Source: an uncultured bacterium
Lineage (GTDB): Bacteria; Patescibacteriota; Minisyncoccia; Phycocordibacterales; UBA9973
Direction of reading: 5' to 3'
DNA length: 16,228 nt
NCBI GenBank assembly: GCA_903854645.1
Contig: CAINWY010000096.1
Span: forward strand, 1 to 16,228
Positions 6,540 through 13,303 of this stretch are shown here, piece after piece. The number at the start of each line of letters is the position of its first letter. The first letter of the stretch is position 1. A program made the translations under genes and the position numbers. The notes beneath the pieces were generated by a model. It ran no database searches. It was not told the origin of the DNA and was given only the letters and a program-made list of their open reading frames with translations.

Positions 6540-7091
6540 TTTACAAAGATTAAAGAATTCTTTTTCTGTTTCTTCATCGATTTTATCAGTAACGATGATG
6601 ATGAGTTCAGTAGAGAGATTTAAGTCCTTTTTGATATTCGTAAAGAGATGCTCAAAGGGGTACATAGAGATCCATACAGAATTTTTGAGACAAACGAAGC
6701 CAGCTTTTTTGAGTAGATAGCGGAGAGCTTCGCGTTCACTTTTTCTTTCTTCTGGTATATCGAGAAGAATTATACGCCAGTTTCCATCCCAGACAGTAGA
6801 CACGAGGCTCGCTTCACAATCGAGAGCTATATTGTTTATTTTTTGTTTACCTTCTTTTGTAAGTCTTAGATATTGCTTATGCTCCGAATTAAAGGCCTCT
6901 ATAAGCCCATCTCCTAGAAGATTCTTAATTGAGCGAGTAATAGCATATCCAGTCTTATTATCGGGCTCAAATTGGCCTACAATGGCATCCTCAACATCCT
7001 TTTTAATATAATCTACAGGAGTTACCCCTTTATTTGAAAGAGTTTTTAGAATTGACCTTTGGATTGAAGCCTTTTTTAACATATTCACCAT
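6525..7091 (-). CDS. PaaX-type regulator: winged helix plus Cas2-like domain
   Basis: 188 residues from ATG 7091. The frame is open to a TTG at 7118, but that lies next to the predicted -10 box, so the start should be 7091 or the ATG at 7082. The N-terminal half (about 5-85) looks like a winged helix: a LKKASIQRSILKTLSNKG helix, ATG-free linker, TRSIKNLLGDGLIEAF recognition-type helix, and YLRLTKEGKQK wing. The C-terminal half has WDGNWRIILLDIPEERKSER and LKNSVWISMYPFEH, the ferredoxin-like Cas2-related domain of PaaX proteins. The third PaaX domain is absent. Such genes are often labelled Cas2 in CPR genomes, but the fused DNA-binding domain argues for a transcription regulator. It lies between grpE and dnaK, divergent from dnaK, and may control it. 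Confidence 0.75.
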   Translation of the reverse strand: MVNMLKKASIQRSILKTLSNKGVTPVDYIKKDVEDAIVGQFEPDNKTGYAITRSIKNLLGDGLIEAFNSEHKQYLRLTKEGKQKINNIALDCEASLVSTVWDGNWRIILLDIPEERKSEREALRYLLKKAGFVCLKNSVWISMYPFEHLFTNIKKDLNLSTELIIIVTDKIDEETEKEFFNLCKNKTE

Positions 7092-7109
7092 TTTAATACT
7101 TTTTTGTAA

Positions 7110-7115
7110 ATTATA
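7110..7115 (-). promoter_or_regulatory. -10 box of the PaaX-like gene
   Basis: On the minus strand a perfect TATAAT lies at 7115-7110, with transcription expected near 7103 and a leader of about 12 bases before ATG 7091. No good -35 is seen at 16-18 bp. The box abuts one half of an inverted repeat (7115-7144). Confidence 0.5.
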
Positions 7116-7144
7116 CAAGCATTTCGTGACCGCAAAATACTTGT
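7115..7144. promoter_or_regulatory. 30-bp inverted repeat between divergent promoters, candidate operator
   Basis: ACAAGCATTT (7115-7124) and AAATACTTGT (7135-7144) are inverted repeats matching at nine of ten positions, with a centre-to-centre distance of 20 bp. Two further symmetric G-C pairs lie in the 10-base middle. The right half overlaps the dnaK -35 box and the left half touches the regulator's -10 box, the classic place for a divergent repressor site. It does not match the CIRCE consensus bound by HrcA. Confidence 0.6.
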
Positions 7145-7169
7145 CAAAAAATAAATGTTTGTGTATACT
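7141..7169 (+). promoter_or_regulatory. dnaK promoter
   Basis: TTGTCA (7141-7146), a 17-bp spacer and TATACT (7164-7169). Transcription would start near 7176, giving a leader of about 96 bases. The -35 box lies inside the inverted repeat at 7115-7144. Confidence 0.75.
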
Positions 7170-7228
7170 GGAGATGTAGGAAATTTTATTATTAAATCAT
7201 TATTAAGTTATTTATGGTCTATTTTTTA

Positions 7229-7258
7229 TTTCTAGTCACTAGAAACTAATTACTAGAA
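7229..7258 (+). repeat. TTTCTAG/CTAGAAA dyad with a third half-copy in the dnaK leader
   Basis: TTTCTAG (7229-7235), loop TCA, CTAGAAA (7239-7245) form a perfect 7-bp palindrome. A further ACTAGAA copy follows at 7252-7258, two turns of sequence closer to the dnaK start. It may be an RNA hairpin or a second protein site in the leader. Confidence 0.45.
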
Positions 7259-7271
7259 CCAAATTATAAAT

Positions 7272-9167
7272 ATGTCAAAAATTATAGGTATAGATTTGGG
7301 TACAACAAATAGTGCGGTTGCTATTATAGAAGGAGGTCAACCAAAAATTATTGAGAATATTGAGGGTACACGTACAACTCCATCAGTAGTTGCTATTACA
7401 AAGAATGGCGATAGAATGGTGGGTCTTTTGGCGAAGCGCCAAGCTGTTACGAATCCTGAAAATACCATTTATGGTATCAAGAGATTCATTGGCCACATGT
7501 ATGATGATCCCGAAATACAAAAAGATGAAAAAACTATTCCTTATAAAATTCAAAAAGGTACGACAGGAGGAGTAGAAACAAAGATAGGTGATGGATGGCT
7601 TCGTCCTGAAGAAATTTCAGCGATGATACTAAGTAAAATTAAAGCAGACGTTGAAGCAAAACTTGGTGAGAAGATCACAGAGGCAGTCATCACAGTACCT
7701 GCTTATTTCAATGATGCTCAGAGAAAAGCCACTAAAGATGCTGGAATTATTGCTGGTTTGGATGTTAAAAGAATCATTAATGAGCCTACAGCAGCTGCTC
7801 TTGCTTATGGATTTAATAACAAAAAGAATGAAAAAATTGTTGTTTATGACTTTGGTGGAGGTACTTTTGATATCTCAGTTCTCGAAGTTGGAGATGATGT
7901 AATAGAAGTAAAATCTACAGATGGTGATTCACATATGGGAGGTGAAGATATTGACCAAAAAATTGTGAGATGGATTGCAGATGAGTATAAAAAAGAATCA
8001 GGTATTGATGTAACAAAGGATATGCTTGCATTACAGCGTCTAAAGGAAGCCGCTGAGAAGACTAAGCATGAGCTTTCAACTACCACAGATTCAGAGATAA
8101 ATATTCCATTTATTACTTCCGATGCATCTGGACCAAAACATTTACTTTTGAAGATGTCTCGCGCAGTTCTAGAATCACTTGCAGAAGAGTATGTAACTCG
8201 CTCTATAGAGATAACAAAGCGTGCAGTTGAAGCCTCACCATTTAAGATGGGAGAAATAAATGAGATAATCTTGGTTGGTGGTCAGACTAGAATGCCTATG
8301 ATTGTAGAAGCTGTAAAGAAACTATTCGGGAAAGAACCAAATCGCTCAATCAATCCAGATGAAGTTGTGGCTCTTGGTGCTGCTGTTCAGGCTGGAGTAT
8401 TACAAGGAGATGTTCGCGATGTTTTACTTTTAGATGTTATACCATTATCACTAGGAATTGAAACATTGGGTGGAGTTGCTACTAAATTAGTAGAAAGAAA
8501 TACTACAATTCCATCATCTAAATCACAAGTATTTTCAACCGCGGCAGATAATCAGACTAGTGTAGAAATACATATAACTCAAGGCGAACGCCCAATGGCA
8601 GGTGATAACAAATCTCTAGGACGATTTATACTAGATGGTATTCCACCTTCTCCACGAGGTATTCCACAAGTAGAAGTAACTTTTGATGTTGATGCTAACG
8701 GAATTCTAAATGTAAAAGCGATGGACAAAGCATCAGGAAAAGTTCAATCTATTCGTATTGAAGCTTCATCAGGGCTTACAGACGCAGAAATAAAGAAGAT
8801 GCGCGACGATGCAGAAGCTCATGCTGGAGAAGATGCAAAGAAAAAGGAGCTCGCAGATGTAAAGAATACAGCAGAGATGATGATGTTCACAGCTGAGAAA
8901 TCCGTAAAAGAATATGGAGATAAGGTAGATGCCTCAATTAAAACAGAGGTTGAAGCTAAAATGTCGGCTCTAAAAACTGCAAAGGAAGGAAATGATATGG
9001 ATGCTATAAAGAAAGCGACAGAAGAGCTTTCAGCCGAGATGTCAAAGATTGGTGAGGCGATGAGTAAGGCAGGTACTGGGCCAACAGAAGGCACAAATCC
9101 TACACCAGAGGCTCAAGAACCAGAAATTAAGGACGCAGAGGTAAACGAGAATCCAGAACAGAAATAA
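7272..9167 (+). CDS. dnaK: molecular chaperone DnaK (Hsp70)
   Basis: 631 residues, the usual DnaK length. The ATPase domain shows IDLGTTNS at 7-14, DFGGGTFD at 193-200 and ILVGGQTRMP at 333-342. The substrate-binding domain follows, with LLLDVIPLSLGIETLGGVA and a GERPMAGDNKSLGRF stretch, then the helical lid and a Pro/Glu-rich disordered tail (TNPTPEAQEPEIK). DnaK binds unfolded segments in an ATP cycle driven by DnaJ and GrpE. It has its own sigma-70-type promoter, and a candidate operator overlaps it. No hrcA gene is seen nearby. The start has no Shine-Dalgarno sequence. The 161-base spacer to dnaJ holds a long inverted repeat. Confidence 0.98.
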   Translation: MSKIIGIDLGTTNSAVAIIEGGQPKIIENIEGTRTTPSVVAITKNGDRMVGLLAKRQAVTNPENTIYGIKRFIGHMYDDPEIQKDEKTIPYKIQKGTTGGVETKIGDGWLRPEEISAMILSKIKADVEAKLGEKITEAVITVPAYFNDAQRKATKDAGIIAGLDVKRIINEPTAAALAYGFNNKKNEKIVVYDFGGGTFDISVLEVGDDVIEVKSTDGDSHMGGEDIDQKIVRWIADEYKKESGIDVTKDMLALQRLKEAAEKTKHELSTTTDSEINIPFITSDASGPKHLLLKMSRAVLESLAEEYVTRSIEITKRAVEASPFKMGEINEIILVGGQTRMPMIVEAVKKLFGKEPNRSINPDEVVALGAAVQAGVLQGDVRDVLLLDVIPLSLGIETLGGVATKLVERNTTIPSSKSQVFSTAADNQTSVEIHITQGERPMAGDNKSLGRFILDGIPPSPRGIPQVEVTFDVDANGILNVKAMDKASGKVQSIRIEASSGLTDAEIKKMRDDAEAHAGEDAKKKELADVKNTAEMMMFTAEKSVKEYGDKVDASIKTEVEAKMSALKTAKEGNDMDAIKKATEELSAEMSKIGEAMSKAGTGPTEGTNPTPEAQEPEIKDAEVNENPEQK

Positions 9168-9184
9168 AAAATTTTGAATAAATA

Positions 9185-9308
9185 ACACAGACTTTCTAAA
9201 ATAGCTTCTCCCTTCGGGTACGAGAATTTTTCACTAAAAATTCTCTGAAATGCTCATGTCGACACATTCGCAACCCCCTCATTGAGAACTATTTTATGCA
9301 GTCTGTGT
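9185..9308. repeat. long imperfect inverted repeat between dnaK and dnaJ
   Basis: The left arm reads ACACAGACT (9185-9193), three bases, TAAAATAG (9197-9204), a bulged C, and TTCTC (9206-9210). The right arm reads GAGAA (9284-9288), CTATTTTA (9289-9296), three bases, and AGTCTGTGT (9300-9308). All 22 positions pair apart from the 3x3 loop and the bulge. Between the arms GAGAATTTTT (9222-9231) and AAAAATTCTC (9236-9245) form a perfect 10-bp hairpin. TTCTC/GAGAA copies could swap partners. It may be a structured RNA, an attenuator, or the remnant of a MITE-like element. No clear target-site duplication is seen. Confidence 0.65.
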
Positions 9309-9313
9309 ATTTA

Positions 9314-9322
9314 TGCTATTAT
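9314..9322 (+). promoter_or_regulatory. extended -10 promoter for dnaJ, predicted leaderless start
   Basis: TGCTATTAT at 9314-9322 is an extended -10 (TG-n-TATTAT). Seven bases after it is 9329, the A of the dnaJ ATG. No convincing -35 is present, which an extended -10 does not strictly need; that region lies in the right arm of the long inverted repeat. Confidence 0.55.
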
Positions 9323-9328
9323 AAAACT

Positions 9329-10414
9329 ATGTCCAAAGATTATTACAAAACATTAGGAGTAGAAAAAAATGCATCAAAGGATGAATTGAAAAAGGCTTTT
9401 CATAAACTCGCTCATGCTCATCACCCAGATAAAAATAAAGGGGATGATACAAAGTTTAAAGAAGTAAATGAAGCTTACCAGGTTCTTTCTGATGACAAGA
9501 AACGCTCTTCATATGATCAATTTGGCAATGCAGACGGCCCACAAGGATTCGGTGGTGGTGGATATGGTGGACAAGGAGGATTCGGTGGTTTTGATTTCAG
9601 AAATGGCCAAAATGGAATGGAATTTGATATGGGTGACTTGGGTGATATTTTTGGTGATTTCTTTAATGGTGGACGTGGTAAAGCAAAAGCCCATAAGGGT
9701 AGAGATTTACAGACTGATGTTCATTTATCATTCGAGGAATCTATTTTTGGAGTTGAGAAGAAAATTAATTTAAATAAACAATCAGTCTGTAATGTATGTA
9801 GTGGAACAGGTGCAAAAGTAGGAACAAAGATGGATACTTGTAAAACCTGTAATGGACAGGGTCAAGTACGTGAAATCAGACGTTCTATACTCGGTAATTT
9901 TGAATCTGTAAAAACTTGCGATACCTGTTTTGGAAGTGGAAGGATTCCAACACAGAAGTGCAGTGAATGTCGTGGCTCGGGTGTCACAAAGAGAAATGAA
10001 GAAATTAGTGTAAAGATTCCATCCGGGGTAAATAATGGTGAGTCACTTCGTGTCAGAGGAAAAGGTGAAGCCATGCAAGGCGCAGAAGCAGGAGACTTAT
10101 ATATCAAGCTTGATGTAAAATCCCACTCTGTGTATACTCGTGAGGATGCTAACTTGATTATGGATCTTAAAATTAAACTTTCAGATGCACTTTTAGGTAT
10201 GACTTATAACCTCAAAACATTAGACGGCAAAGATATCGATGTAAAAATTCCAGAAGGTATCAATCACAAGGATATGCTTCGAGTAAAAGGCCAAGGTGTA
10301 CCAACATCATACGGTAGAGGCGATATTATAATCCGTATAAATGTTGAAACGCCAAAAAAACTTTCTCGAAGAGCAAAAGAAATCATAGAAGAACTAAAAA
10401 AAGAAGGAATATAA
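9329..10414 (+). CDS. dnaJ: co-chaperone DnaJ (Hsp40)
   Basis: 361 residues from ATG 9329 (MSKDYYKTLGVEKNASKDEL). An in-frame ATG at 9296 exists but would add 11 residues unlike DnaJ and lies upstream of the predicted promoter. The J domain (1-67) has the catalytic HPD at 32-34. A Gly/Phe-rich stretch spans about 70-115. Four zinc-finger repeats follow (CNVCSGTG at 154, CKTCNGQG at 171, CDTCFGSG at 197, CSECRGSG at 211), then the two beta-rich substrate domains. This is a full type I DnaJ. It stimulates DnaK ATPase and delivers clients. Its distance from dnaK and its own -10 box suggest it can be expressed separately. Confidence 0.97.
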   Translation: MSKDYYKTLGVEKNASKDELKKAFHKLAHAHHPDKNKGDDTKFKEVNEAYQVLSDDKKRSSYDQFGNADGPQGFGGGGYGGQGGFGGFDFRNGQNGMEFDMGDLGDIFGDFFNGGRGKAKAHKGRDLQTDVHLSFEESIFGVEKKINLNKQSVCNVCSGTGAKVGTKMDTCKTCNGQGQVREIRRSILGNFESVKTCDTCFGSGRIPTQKCSECRGSGVTKRNEEISVKIPSGVNNGESLRVRGKGEAMQGAEAGDLYIKLDVKSHSVYTREDANLIMDLKIKLSDALLGMTYNLKTLDGKDIDVKIPEGINHKDMLRVKGQGVPTSYGRGDIIIRINVETPKKLSRRAKEIIEELKKEGI

Positions 10415-10418
10415 TTTC

Positions 10419-10446
10419 TTTACAAATCCCACAGATTTGCTATGAT
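10419..10446 (+). promoter_or_regulatory. promoter for the decarboxylase gene, with a dyad in the spacer
   Basis: TTTACA (10419-10424), 16 bp, TATGAT (10441-10446), with an extended TG at 10438-10439. Transcription would start near 10453. A perfect 6-bp dyad, CAAATC (10423-10428) and GATTTG (10434-10439), fills the spacer and could be an operator; it is too short and lacks a T-run to be a dnaJ terminator. Confidence 0.65.
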
Positions 10447-10470
10447 TGTCAATATTATTATTGTTTATTG

Positions 10471-10513
10471 CAAGCCGTGGTGCAGATGAGAACACTCAAT
10501 GCATTGATGCTTG
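10471..10513 (+). promoter_or_regulatory. structured leader RNA upstream of the decarboxylase gene
   Basis: CAAGC (10471-10475) pairs with GCTTG (10509-10513). Inside, TGCA (10481-10484) pairs with TGCA (10500-10503) and TGAG (10487-10490) with CTCA (10495-10498) around an AACA loop. The fold ends ten bases before the ATG. A 12-bp perfect palindrome (TCAATGCATTGA, 10496-10507) overlaps it and could form a competing hairpin. No known riboswitch class is recognised. Confidence 0.45.
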
Positions 10514-10523
10514 ATATATAGAA

Positions 10524-11900
10524 ATGACAAAACGTTCAATCACTTCTAAAAAACTTTGGAAGTTAGGTGTAAATGACTTTAATACACAATATTTTGATTT
10601 TAATAAGGAGGGTGATCTAATCGCCAAGGAGGGAAACAATGTATACAATATTCGCTATCTAGCAGAGAAGTTTGGGACTTCTCTTGAAATATTATTTCCG
10701 TACATCATTGAGGAACGAGTAGAAGATTTACTTGATTTATCTCAATCACTTATTAAAAAGCATAAATATCAGGGTAAATTCTATTATCATTATCCTATGA
10801 AGAGTAACCAGACCAAGGAGGTTGTTCAGGCTGTAGTAGGAGAAGGGGCAAATATTGAAACCGCATCATATAATGAATTATATATAGTTAAGAAAATGCT
10901 AGAACAGGAATCTTTTAATGAAAAGATGCGAATTCTGTGTAATGGACCAAAAACTGATAAGTACATTAATCTAATAGATGAACTTCAACACAGAGGATTA
11001 AAAGTTGTTCCTATTATAGAGGGTCCATCGGAGCTTAGTACTTTCCAAAGTTCAAAATACGACGTCGGTATCAGATTAGATGTTCCAGTCAAATCAAAAG
11101 CAAATTGGAATAAACAGATTGATAGATTTGGATTTAGTAGAAATGAATTGTTGAAAATGTCTTCATTTAAAAATTTGAAGGTTCTTCACTATAGAATAGG
11201 TAAAATCGAAAAACTTTCTGATTTAATAGAGTCTACCAAGTATGCACTTAATGTATATTTTAAACTTAAAGAAAAGAATCCATCATTAGATACGCTAGAT
11301 ATTGGCGGTGGAATGCCAATTCCTTTTGAGAGGGACAAGAAATATTCTGCTGATAAGGTTTTAGAAAAGCTATTTGAATTATTAAAAAGAGAATCTGAAA
11401 AGAGGGAACTTCCGCACCCAAATTTGATTTGTGAATGGGGCAGATATATGGTGGCACCTGCACAGATTACAGTTTTTAAAGTTATTGACACAAAAAAAAT
11501 TACACACAAAGGGGTAGAAGCAAAAAAATGGTATGTGATAGACGGTTCTCTTATGAATGACCTTGTGGACACTTGGGCCATCGATCAGAAATGGTTTGTA
11601 GCTCCGGTTAATAATAAACTAGATGCAAAATTAAATGATGTTTGGATTTCAGGTTCTAGTTGTGATTCAGATGATATATATACAGGAATTGGTGATTCAG
11701 TGACTCTTCCTGACTACGATTATAATTCAAACGAACCATTTTATATTGTATTCTTTGATACTGGTGCATATCAGGACGCCTTAGCATCGCACCACTGTAT
11801 GCTTTCATCTCCGATTAAAATTATTGCTGAAAATGGACACATAGTAGTGGCTCGTAAGAGAGAGTCTCCAGAAGATGTGGGTAAAGAATTTGGATGGTAA
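10524..11900 (+). CDS. PLP-dependent (fold III) decarboxylase, arginine decarboxylase SpeA-like
   Basis: 458 residues; biosynthetic arginine decarboxylases are about 630-660, so this is a short member. Matches to the SpeA pattern: YQGKFYYHYPMKSNQTKEVV, with Lys93 as the likely PLP-binding lysine; ILCNGPKTDKYINL at 137-150; DIGGG at 259-263; CEWGR at 303-307, with Glu304 as the likely pyridine-nitrogen partner; CDSDD at 380-384; and GAYQDAL at 414-420. The PLP-stacking histidine expected in the HFHxGS motif is replaced: LHYRIGKIEK (221-230) has Arg224 there. It may make agmatine from arginine, or decarboxylate carboxyspermidine or carboxyaminopropylagmatine, which would suit the dehydrogenase at 14932-16203. 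It is followed four bases later by a small transporter gene. Substrate is unproven. Confidence 0.75.
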   Translation: MTKRSITSKKLWKLGVNDFNTQYFDFNKEGDLIAKEGNNVYNIRYLAEKFGTSLEILFPYIIEERVEDLLDLSQSLIKKHKYQGKFYYHYPMKSNQTKEVVQAVVGEGANIETASYNELYIVKKMLEQESFNEKMRILCNGPKTDKYINLIDELQHRGLKVVPIIEGPSELSTFQSSKYDVGIRLDVPVKSKANWNKQIDRFGFSRNELLKMSSFKNLKVLHYRIGKIEKLSDLIESTKYALNVYFKLKEKNPSLDTLDIGGGMPIPFERDKKYSADKVLEKLFELLKRESEKRELPHPNLICEWGRYMVAPAQITVFKVIDTKKITHKGVEAKKWYVIDGSLMNDLVDTWAIDQKWFVAPVNNKLDAKLNDVWISGSSCDSDDIYTGIGDSVTLPDYDYNSNEPFYIVFFDTGAYQDALASHHCMLSSPIKIIAENGHIVVARKRESPEDVGKEFGW

Positions 11901-11904
11901 TTAT

Positions 11905-12207
11905 ATGATTTGGCTTATAATTGGAGGTTCTGTATTAACTATAGGTGACATATTCTTTAAATTTTGGACAAAAAATCCACATAATTGGATGTATGTCGTT
12001 GGTCTAAGCATTTATTTAATAGGATTAATGTTTTTAGTGCAAAGTTTTAAAAATACTAATATCGCTGTTGCTTCTGCTATCTTTGTAGTAGCAAACATAA
12101 TAACACTCACTATTGTAAGTTGGTTATTTTTTAATGAGCCACTCTCTATAATTAAAATTATTGGGTTATTACTTGCAATAGTTTCTATTCTAATTCTAGA
12201 AATATAA
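11905..12207 (+). CDS. small multidrug resistance (SMR)-like four-helix transporter
   Basis: 100 residues from ATG 11905; the frame is open to an ATG at 11875 inside the previous gene, but the start four bases after that gene's stop is preferred. Four hydrophobic helices at about 2-21, 28-48, 53-75 and 79-99 give the EmrE/SMR architecture, with IGDIFFKFW at the end of helix 1 and SWLFFNEPLS ending helix 3. The only acidic residue in helix 1 is Asp15, about one turn past the position of the essential Glu14 of EmrE. SMR pairs such as MdtIJ export spermidine, so polyamine movement is a reasonable guess in this setting; a half-size DMT-type carrier is the alternative. It is surely co-transcribed with the decarboxylase. 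Confidence 0.7.
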   Translation: MIWLIIGGSVLTIGDIFFKFWTKNPHNWMYVVGLSIYLIGLMFLVQSFKNTNIAVASAIFVVANIITLTIVSWLFFNEPLSIIKIIGLLLAIVSILILEI

Positions 12208-12214
12208 TAGAAAT

Positions 12215-13303
12215 TTACTTTATGTAGCCTTTTTTCACTAGAAGCTCAGCATTTAATATACCTCCACCAGCAGCTCCACGAACTGTATTGTGTGATAGTG
12301 CTACGAATTTAAAATCAAAAATTTTACAATCTCGAAGGCGCCCAATAGTAACAGCCATACCCTTATCATTGTCTCTATCTTTTCTTGGCTGTGGGCGATT
12401 ATCTTCTTCTTTGTATATAATAGGATTTATAGGGGCAAACGGAAGCTTTAAATCTTGCGGGATAGATTTGAATTCCCTCCAAATACTTATTATTTGTTCT
12501 TTTGTTGGCTTTTTGTCTTTAAATAGAATATTGACAGTTGCAAGGTGTCCATCAATGACAGGAACTCTTGTACAAGTAGCAGAGATACTTATATCATTAT
12601 TTTTAACAAATTTATCATTTTTAATTTCTCCTAAAATTTTGAGTGGTTCTTCTTCTGTCTTCTCTTCTTCGCCACCTATGAATGGCACTACATTATCTAT
12701 CATATCTAGACTTGGCACTCCAGGATATCCAGCACCAGAAACAGCCTGAAGGGTAGTAATCATGATCTTTTTGACTGGAAAACCTGCTTTATTTAGTGCA
12801 TATATAGGTGTTATATAGCTCTGTAAGCTACAATTTGGTTTTACTACAATAAATCCCTTGTTCCAGCCGTGATTCATCTTTTGTGTAGAAATTATATTTA
12901 AATGATCCGAATTTATCTCCGGTATAAGCATTGGGACATCGTCAGTCCATCTATTTGCTGATGCATTTGATACTACTGGCATGCCTAGAGCTGCATATTT
13001 TTCTTCAATTTCTTTAACCAAATTTTTATCACTAATTTCAAATGCAGAAAACACAAAGTCGCATTTTTTTGAAGCTTTTTCAATATCATCAACATTTTCT
13101 ACTTTAATATTGTTAACTTTTGCTGGTATTGGAGTCGGCATCTGCCAACGTCCTTTTACTGCTTCACCATAAGTCACTCCAGCCGAATTTGCTGACGCTG
13201 CCACATAAACTACATCAAACCAAGGATGATTCTCCAACAATCGAACATAGTTTTGTCCTACCATACCTGTCGCACCCAATATTCCTACCTTTAATTTTTT
13301 CAT
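12215..13303 (-). CDS. asd: aspartate-semialdehyde dehydrogenase
   Basis: 362 residues, reducing aspartyl phosphate to aspartate semialdehyde with NADPH. The N-terminal Rossmann motif is VGILGATGMVGQNYVRLL (6-23). The catalytic cysteine is Cys158 in KPNCSLQ, and the acid/base histidine is His253 in RVPVIDGH, with Arg246 just before. The length and the KPNCS setting fit the archaeal/fungal-type branch rather than the E. coli type. It is downstream of aspartokinase on the same strand and converges on the SMR-like gene with only seven bases between the stops, with no visible terminator. Its start codon lies at the edge of a long helix in the leader. No lysine or threonine genes are seen nearby. 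Confidence 0.93.
   Translation of the reverse strand: MKKLKVGILGATGMVGQNYVRLLENHPWFDVVYVAASANSAGVTYGEAVKGRWQMPTPIPAKVNNIKVENVDDIEKASKKCDFVFSAFEISDKNLVKEIEEKYAALGMPVVSNASANRWTDDVPMLIPEINSDHLNIISTQKMNHGWNKGFIVVKPNCSLQSYITPIYALNKAGFPVKKIMITTLQAVSGAGYPGVPSLDMIDNVVPFIGGEEEKTEEEPLKILGEIKNDKFVKNNDISISATCTRVPVIDGHLATVNILFKDKKPTKEQIISIWREFKSIPQDLKLPFAPINPIIYKEEDNRPQPRKDRDNDKGMAVTIGRLRDCKIFDFKFVALSHNTVRGAAGGGILNAELLVKKGYIK

Noticed and set aside
6525..7091. CRISPR-Cas locus marked by a Cas2-like domain
   Set aside because: The Cas2-like domain is fused to a winged helix, no cas1 or other cas gene is present, and no repeat-spacer array is seen.
7119..7271. CIRCE/HrcA control of dnaK
   Set aside because: The inverted repeat has a different sequence from TTAGCACTC-N9-GAGTGCTAA and no hrcA gene is visible.
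9296..9328. Upstream ATG for dnaJ at 9296
   Set aside because: It would add 11 residues unlike DnaJ and lies before the predicted transcription start; ATG 9329 gives the family-typical MSKDYYKTLG.
10423..10439. dnaJ terminator
   Set aside because: The 6-bp hairpin has no T-run and sits within the spacer of the next promoter, so an operator is more likely than a terminator.
11875..11904. Upstream start for the SMR-like gene inside the decarboxylase gene
   Set aside because: It adds a polar stretch before the first membrane helix; ATG 11905 just after the previous stop is more natural.
12288..12749. Plus-strand open frame opposite asd (and similar frames opposite dnaK, aspartokinase and rpoA)
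   Set aside because: Each is a low-complexity Ser/Leu/Ile-rich mirror of a well-recognised gene on the other strand, with no family resemblance.
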